Source: Bipolaris cookei (lineage: Eukaryota > Ascomycota > Dothideomycetes > Pleosporales > Pleosporaceae). From it: a DNA stretch of 64,000 bases. The notes below the pieces were generated by a model that was not told where the DNA came from, did not search any database, and worked only from the letters and a program-made list of their open reading frames with translations. Below are positions 59,489-64,000 of this stretch, piece by piece. A program made the position numbers and the translations under genes. The DNA lies in contig NRSV01000005.1 of the NCBI GenBank assembly GCA_002286855.1, forward strand, positions 496,001 to 560,000, written 5' to 3'. The number at the start of each line of letters is the position of its first letter. The stretch's first letter is position 1.

Positions 59489-60514
59489 GACAGTTCATCA
59501 TTGTAATGATGATTCTTGATATTCACACTGTGTGAGTGACGGCGTTGTAACGAGCGTCCGTCATACTGATCACTACAACCAAATCTGATTTAATGAGGTA
59601 TGTTGAGGCCGTGAATCCTTGCTATGCTACTGTCAACTAACTCGCTCCAGGCTGAAACTTGATGGACTTGTTCTATTCATGTTTTATGGATATCGTTGTC
59701 TCTTCATGGATACACGCTAACGTGTTCATATCAACTTTAGCTTTGCGCAATTGATACATAATTGCTTCCTATGACTTCGGTAAGTTTCATTGTTTGCCTA
59801 TTCCCTCTCCCCTTCGTATGATGAAAAACATGATTCGCTGTGTTCTTTCTTAATCAAATTGAAGATACAATCACCTTGGAGAACTGAACCCACACAACAT
59901 ACTATTCATTACGTTGAATATACTTTTGGTTTGACGAGTAGCTAACCATTTACAGTTACTCGAGTGCGGGTTAATTGTTCTAGAGCAGATCTGCAATGTC
60001 GATAGAGTACATAGTCTTAATACACTTTGCCTTATTCACGATGCTTAATTAGGTTCATGTTAGAGAGAATTTTGCGATAGCGATGCAGCGATGTCGTGAT
60101 GGAAACACGAATCGCTTGTACTCGCCTTGGAGATAGCCCGACGTGACCGCTCTTTTCACCGTATTCCGCAAGGAGTAAGTCTCAACAAAGGTTGATGAGG
60201 CCACGAGCCGCTCAGCCGCGAGCCAGCGTTCCCTGTCGACATGTACATACGTTAGTGGCAGTTTGACAGCACCGTGGAACTTGCATGGATAGGCAGAGTA
60301 AGGTAGAGTAAGTACAGTAAGAGTAGAGAGTAGAGACCAGCCTACGAGACGAGAGACTATTTTAGAGTCTGTGCCACCGGGCTGTTGGCTCGGTGTGGGG
60401 GTGGTGTGTGTGTATGTGTGTGGCTGCATTGCGTGCATGAAAAGGCGGTCAGCATGTCTTGACCACTGTTGAACAATGAGTAGTTCACTCCGGTACCTGC
60501 GCATTGACTAGGTA

Positions 60515-60551
60515 GGGGGGAGTGGGGAAGGGGAAGGGGAGGGGAGGGGGG
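60515..60551 (+). repeat. G-rich tract able to form a G-quadruplex
   Basis: Six runs of at least four G separated by one to three bases, on the plus strand. Confidence 0.85.
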
Positions 60552-63500
60552 CCAAGTAAGTGCGGACAAGACAGGCCAGAACCAGAACCAAAAAAATCTA
60601 TCGGTAAATCTGATAATGATAGTCGGTCAAACAGAATTTACGGGACGCAGCGAGACAAGGTGAGCAAGTTTTTTTCCCTCTTCCCCCTTGTCTCTCTTTT
60701 TGTCTCTCTCTCTCACTCTTGAAGGTCTCTCTGGGGAGGGGTTTTTTTTGGTTTTGCTTTTCTACGACCCTCTTTCTCAATGTGGCTGGGGTAAACGGTC
60801 TTGCTTCATTGATTCTTGATTTTTTTTCTTCTTTCGGAGAAGTAACCTTTTCTCGTTTATCTCCCTTGCTTCCGCTCTTAGCGTGTGTCTCTTTGCTTCA
60901 CTCCTTTTGTGTATCTCTATGGCTCTCTATCTGTCTTGAGGTGAAAGAGGGGGAAAAAAAGAGACGAGAGACGAGCGGTTTAAGGTTGGGGTAAACGAAG
61001 GGGAGGGGGAGAAAGAAGAAAGCGGGGTTAATCTGTAGATGGTATGAACCTGGTGTGTTAAGAAGTTAATTGATGCTTGTTATGTGGACGGAGAAGGAGG
61101 GAGAGGATGCAAGGGTCCAAACTGTCCCGTTTGCTCCTATTCAGCTGCTCAAATGTGGTTGTTGTTGTTGTTGTTGTTATTGTGGTGGTGGCGGACGGGT
61201 GGAAGGACTGCTGAGGATATGGCTGGCGAGTGGTGGTGCGCGGATGTGATGGGATATGTGTGTGCGCACATGCGGGGATTTTGCATCGTGCGTACGTACT
61301 GGTTATCGATATCCGCGCTTTATTCTTTTGTTCTTGTTCTTGTTCTTTTTTTCTCTCGATCTCATTTCCCGTCTTCGCTCAATTACTGTCGACGAGTTCT
61401 TTTTTTCGGTCCACCAATGAATGGCCGATACATCGCTTGTTCTTTCTACATTTGTTTTATTTCACCGGCTAGCTAGGTTTCTCAATGTCTGTCCAGCTCG
61501 AGCTCGGATTTGGATTGACGAATAAATCAATTAGAGCTACCATTTCACACACTGCAAACAAGATATCAACAACAATCACATCAAAATAAACAAATGAGAA
61601 ACTAGCTTTAGCAAAGAAACATTGGTTTTGGATGACGTGGTTTGCGTAATGCAGTTGCATGTGGGGTATATGTGTGAATGTGTTTTTCCATGCATCTTGC
61701 ATGGGAAGACGCACATGCATATTGCTGTCAAGCCACGACGTCCGTTTTTGGCGGTGTACATCGAATAAGAGGATTCACTTTGTTGAGATAAGTGAAGCGT
61801 GATGAGCAAGTGCATGAGAAGGATGATTGGCCTGGTAGAGTTTAGCTACGAAATAATGTTTTTTTACAGCTGGCTTCTGCTCAGCTGGGAGTCTGTGTAG
61901 CGAGAATCCATTGACATGTTTCTCAGCTCTGGTAGTGTGGCCTGCTTAGTATGGTGAAGATAGCGCAGCTAGGTGGTGGACATGCAGCAATTGCCCGGGA
62001 TCCTTGACCAGACGGACCTTTCCATTGGGATAAGCCAGCGGTGATCGAGAACCGAGATGATCACGTAACCGTGTATCTGGCGGAGCAATCCGAATAGCTC
62101 CAACGCAAGCAGCCAATAGCTATCGCTCGGGCGTATTATGGCCATATGCTTCGGGCCGGATTCTACATATGCGAATAGACGTTAAGCTGACGTTGGACTA
62201 GGTCTGCCGAGAAAGGGTTTCGGAGAACAAGTGGACTGGGAAAAGATGTGTATGCGTGGAGAGACCGTGATCTGACCTTGGAGTCAATAAACCGCCGACG
62301 ATATGGAGATAAGCAGAACACCAAATCTGATAGCGTGTTTCAATCAAATGCGATGTTATGCCTCGGGTAACTGAGAGGCGGCGGAATATGAACGCCAACA
62401 AAGAGAGGATGAGATTGCACGACCTCACATTAGAAATTCTTCGCACCTACATCGTTTTGCAGACAGATGCGCCACATCGTGAGAGGTGACGATTGATGGT
62501 TTCATTAGTGTGGAACAAACGGGTGGCTCGAGACTCGACTGTCCGTGCTATCAGATTTGCTTTTCAAGCCGAACATCACCATATATTTACTTGTTCTGCT
62601 ACCATTTGTGCTTTTGCTTTCGGAACAGACGAGTCGCGAACAAAGCAAAAATGGCTGCAGCCGCACAATGACGTTTTTCTCCTGAGATGCTTTCGCATTG
62701 ACAAGCTCGGTGTCGCAAAAGGGCAGAGCAATAAAGAATTTGTTCAACTTCACTGTGGGTGCGCAGCCGCAACCGGGTTTGTCAAGAGACACGAGAGATT
62801 TTCTGGGACCGAGAGTACCGACCGCATGCGACCGAGGTGTGTCGCGCGGTGGGCTCCTCGTATGTTTGTGCAATGTTTGCGTAAGTAGTCCGCCCACGCC
62901 TCGGTTGCTGTTACAAGTGATGGCGCGCGAAAACCGTGATCAAGGTTATGCAGATATGTGCGAAGGATTAGGCGCGCAACAGAGGTTGCTTTTGAACAGA
63001 TGGAATCCGGTGATGCATACCCTATCTGGTACGGACCATGGTTTGAAAGGCCCCTGCCGTGGTCACACCTAGTGGGAGATGTTTAGGCTGTGGTGATGGC
63101 GGAACGATTGGTTGGATGCTACTCTAGCTTTGAAATTGGCCGAACGCACGCTCGGGACCCAAAGTTAGGAAGGGACACGGTCAAACAGCGTTGGTTGCCC
63201 CGGGAGCAGCCATCGACGATCGGCTGCAATAATAGCCGGGAAAGTGCAATGGTGGATGAAGCATACTAGTCAGCGAAAAACTCGTACGTGTGTGGTGAGG
63301 TGGAAGCTAAGTTTTTTTTTTCTAACAAGCCGACGGCGCAGCTTCGTGCCCGACAAAGGAGTTGCAGGCTTCGGAGATTCTGTGGACATGAGGCAGGATT
63401 AGGGGTGGGCCGCCAATCTATTCGGACGGGCTGTAACACGAGGATAGCACGGGAGAAGTGTTCTGGAAGAATGGGGGCCCCGGAGCAAATCCTGCTGGCG

Positions 63501-63663
63501 ATTGACGGCAACAGGTCGCCCAGCAAGGCGAGGACGTGGTTGTAGGACGCTTGGGACATTTTCAGTGGGTTGACAGTCAGGGTCTGTAGAATGACAGGGC
63601 GCACAGGGCCATGCAGAGGGGAACTGCGACATTTGGAGTGCGGACGCGCTTCCCCCCAGGGCA

Positions 63664-63751
<88 letters not shown>
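63664..63751. repeat. CA dinucleotide microsatellite
   Basis: About 44 CA units with one AAA interruption. The long Cys/Val frames on the opposite strand are produced by this repeat. Confidence 0.95.
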
Positions 63752-63756
<5 letters not shown>

Positions 63757-64000
63757 TGTCGGCCCAATTTGGGTCAGCGTGAGTAAAAACTCTGTCAAAG
63801 ACAAGAATGGGTCTATTGATCGAGGGCAAGCAAGTGCGCCGCGAAGGTTGGCGGAAAAAATAGAGTTTGGGCCTGGAGCACGCTGCCGTTTGGTCGATCA
63901 GAGCGAGGGAGGTTTGACGACGCGTCGGGCAGACCAAGGCAACCCCGCGCGGTGCCCTGCATGTGTCGAGGGCGGCATGGCTTGGAGCTGTGGCGTTGGG

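Larger units (their letters stand above)
57115..64000. other. 6.9-kb region without recognisable gene
   Basis: After the kinesin gene no frame on either strand shows a domain, splice-linked exons or transposase motifs. The region is A/T-rich around 57150-60060 and more mixed afterwards. Recognisable features are a T15/A9 tract at 59465-59488, a G-rich tract at 60515-60551 and a CA microsatellite at 63664-63751. Weak or fast-evolving genes may have been missed, particularly near 62480-62900 and 63260-63940. Confidence 0.55.

Noticed and set aside
63266..63937. 223-codon minus-strand frame
   Set aside because: The centre is a Cys/Val run from the CA microsatellite; flanks have no recognisable domain.
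1..64000. CRISPR arrays, prophage, rRNA genes or a secondary-metabolite cluster
   Set aside because: No spaced direct repeats of CRISPR type, no phage or rRNA sequence, and no PKS, NRPS or terpene synthase motifs; the intron-rich eukaryotic genes make the first two implausible anyway.

Overview
The window reads as nuclear DNA of a filamentous ascomycete, most likely a Pleosporales-type Dothideomycete. The evidence is genes split by short introns (mostly 45-95 bp, GT..AG, some with TACTAAC-like branch sites), a head-to-head pair of ATP-citrate lyase subunit genes as in filamentous ascomycetes, and decayed pogo/Fot-type DNA transposons carrying mutations that look like repeat-induced point mutation (RIP). 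No bacterial operons, CRISPR arrays, rRNA genes or phage genes were seen. The order-level placement is an inference from family resemblance, not from a search.

Layout. 1-1754 (-): 3' truncated histidine-phosphatase-fold membrane protein that has lost both catalytic motifs. 2941-8290: divergent ATP-citrate lyase genes (acl1 on -, acl2 on +) around a 1.2 kb shared promoter; the products form the enzyme supplying cytosolic acetyl-CoA. 9533-11365 (-): Mch1-like MFS transporter. 11738-12873 (+): exosome subunit Rrp42. 13742-14602 (+): F-box protein. 15008-17059 (-): HRI-like eIF2-alpha kinase. 17662-18936 (+): conserved-looking protein of unknown role. 19227-21484 (-): six-exon amino acid permease. 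22417-24515: RIP-decayed pogo-like transposon with a TA target duplication. 25029-26488 (-) and 27986-29351 (+): head-to-head genes sharing a His/Glu-rich segment; the second resembles proteins often annotated as fungal allergens and carries EF-hand-like loops. 29556-30176 (-): cyclic phosphodiesterase Cpd1. 30291-32465 (+): patatin-like protein without the catalytic Ser. 32924-33795 (+): APS kinase. 36921-38394 (-): box C/D snoRNP assembly factor Bcd1. 40393-43332 (+): DENN-domain protein. 44634-44710: tRNA-like sequence with A and B boxes. 45213-47051: second decayed pogo-like element inside an AAT microsatellite. 51690-57114 (+): a 1,726-residue kinesin. 57115-64000: no recognisable gene.

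Most genes are unrelated housekeeping or signalling genes (acetyl-CoA supply, sulfate activation, RNA processing, stress translation control, transport) and do not form a metabolic cluster. The most noteworthy signals are two predicted pseudoenzymes (a His phosphatase and a patatin), the paired His/Glu-rich genes, a 114-bp bidirectional promoter, two transposons with RIP-like decay, and an unusual tRNA-like locus. Gene models were spliced by hand; exon boundaries were chosen so that reading frame, GT/AG signals and family resemblance all agree.
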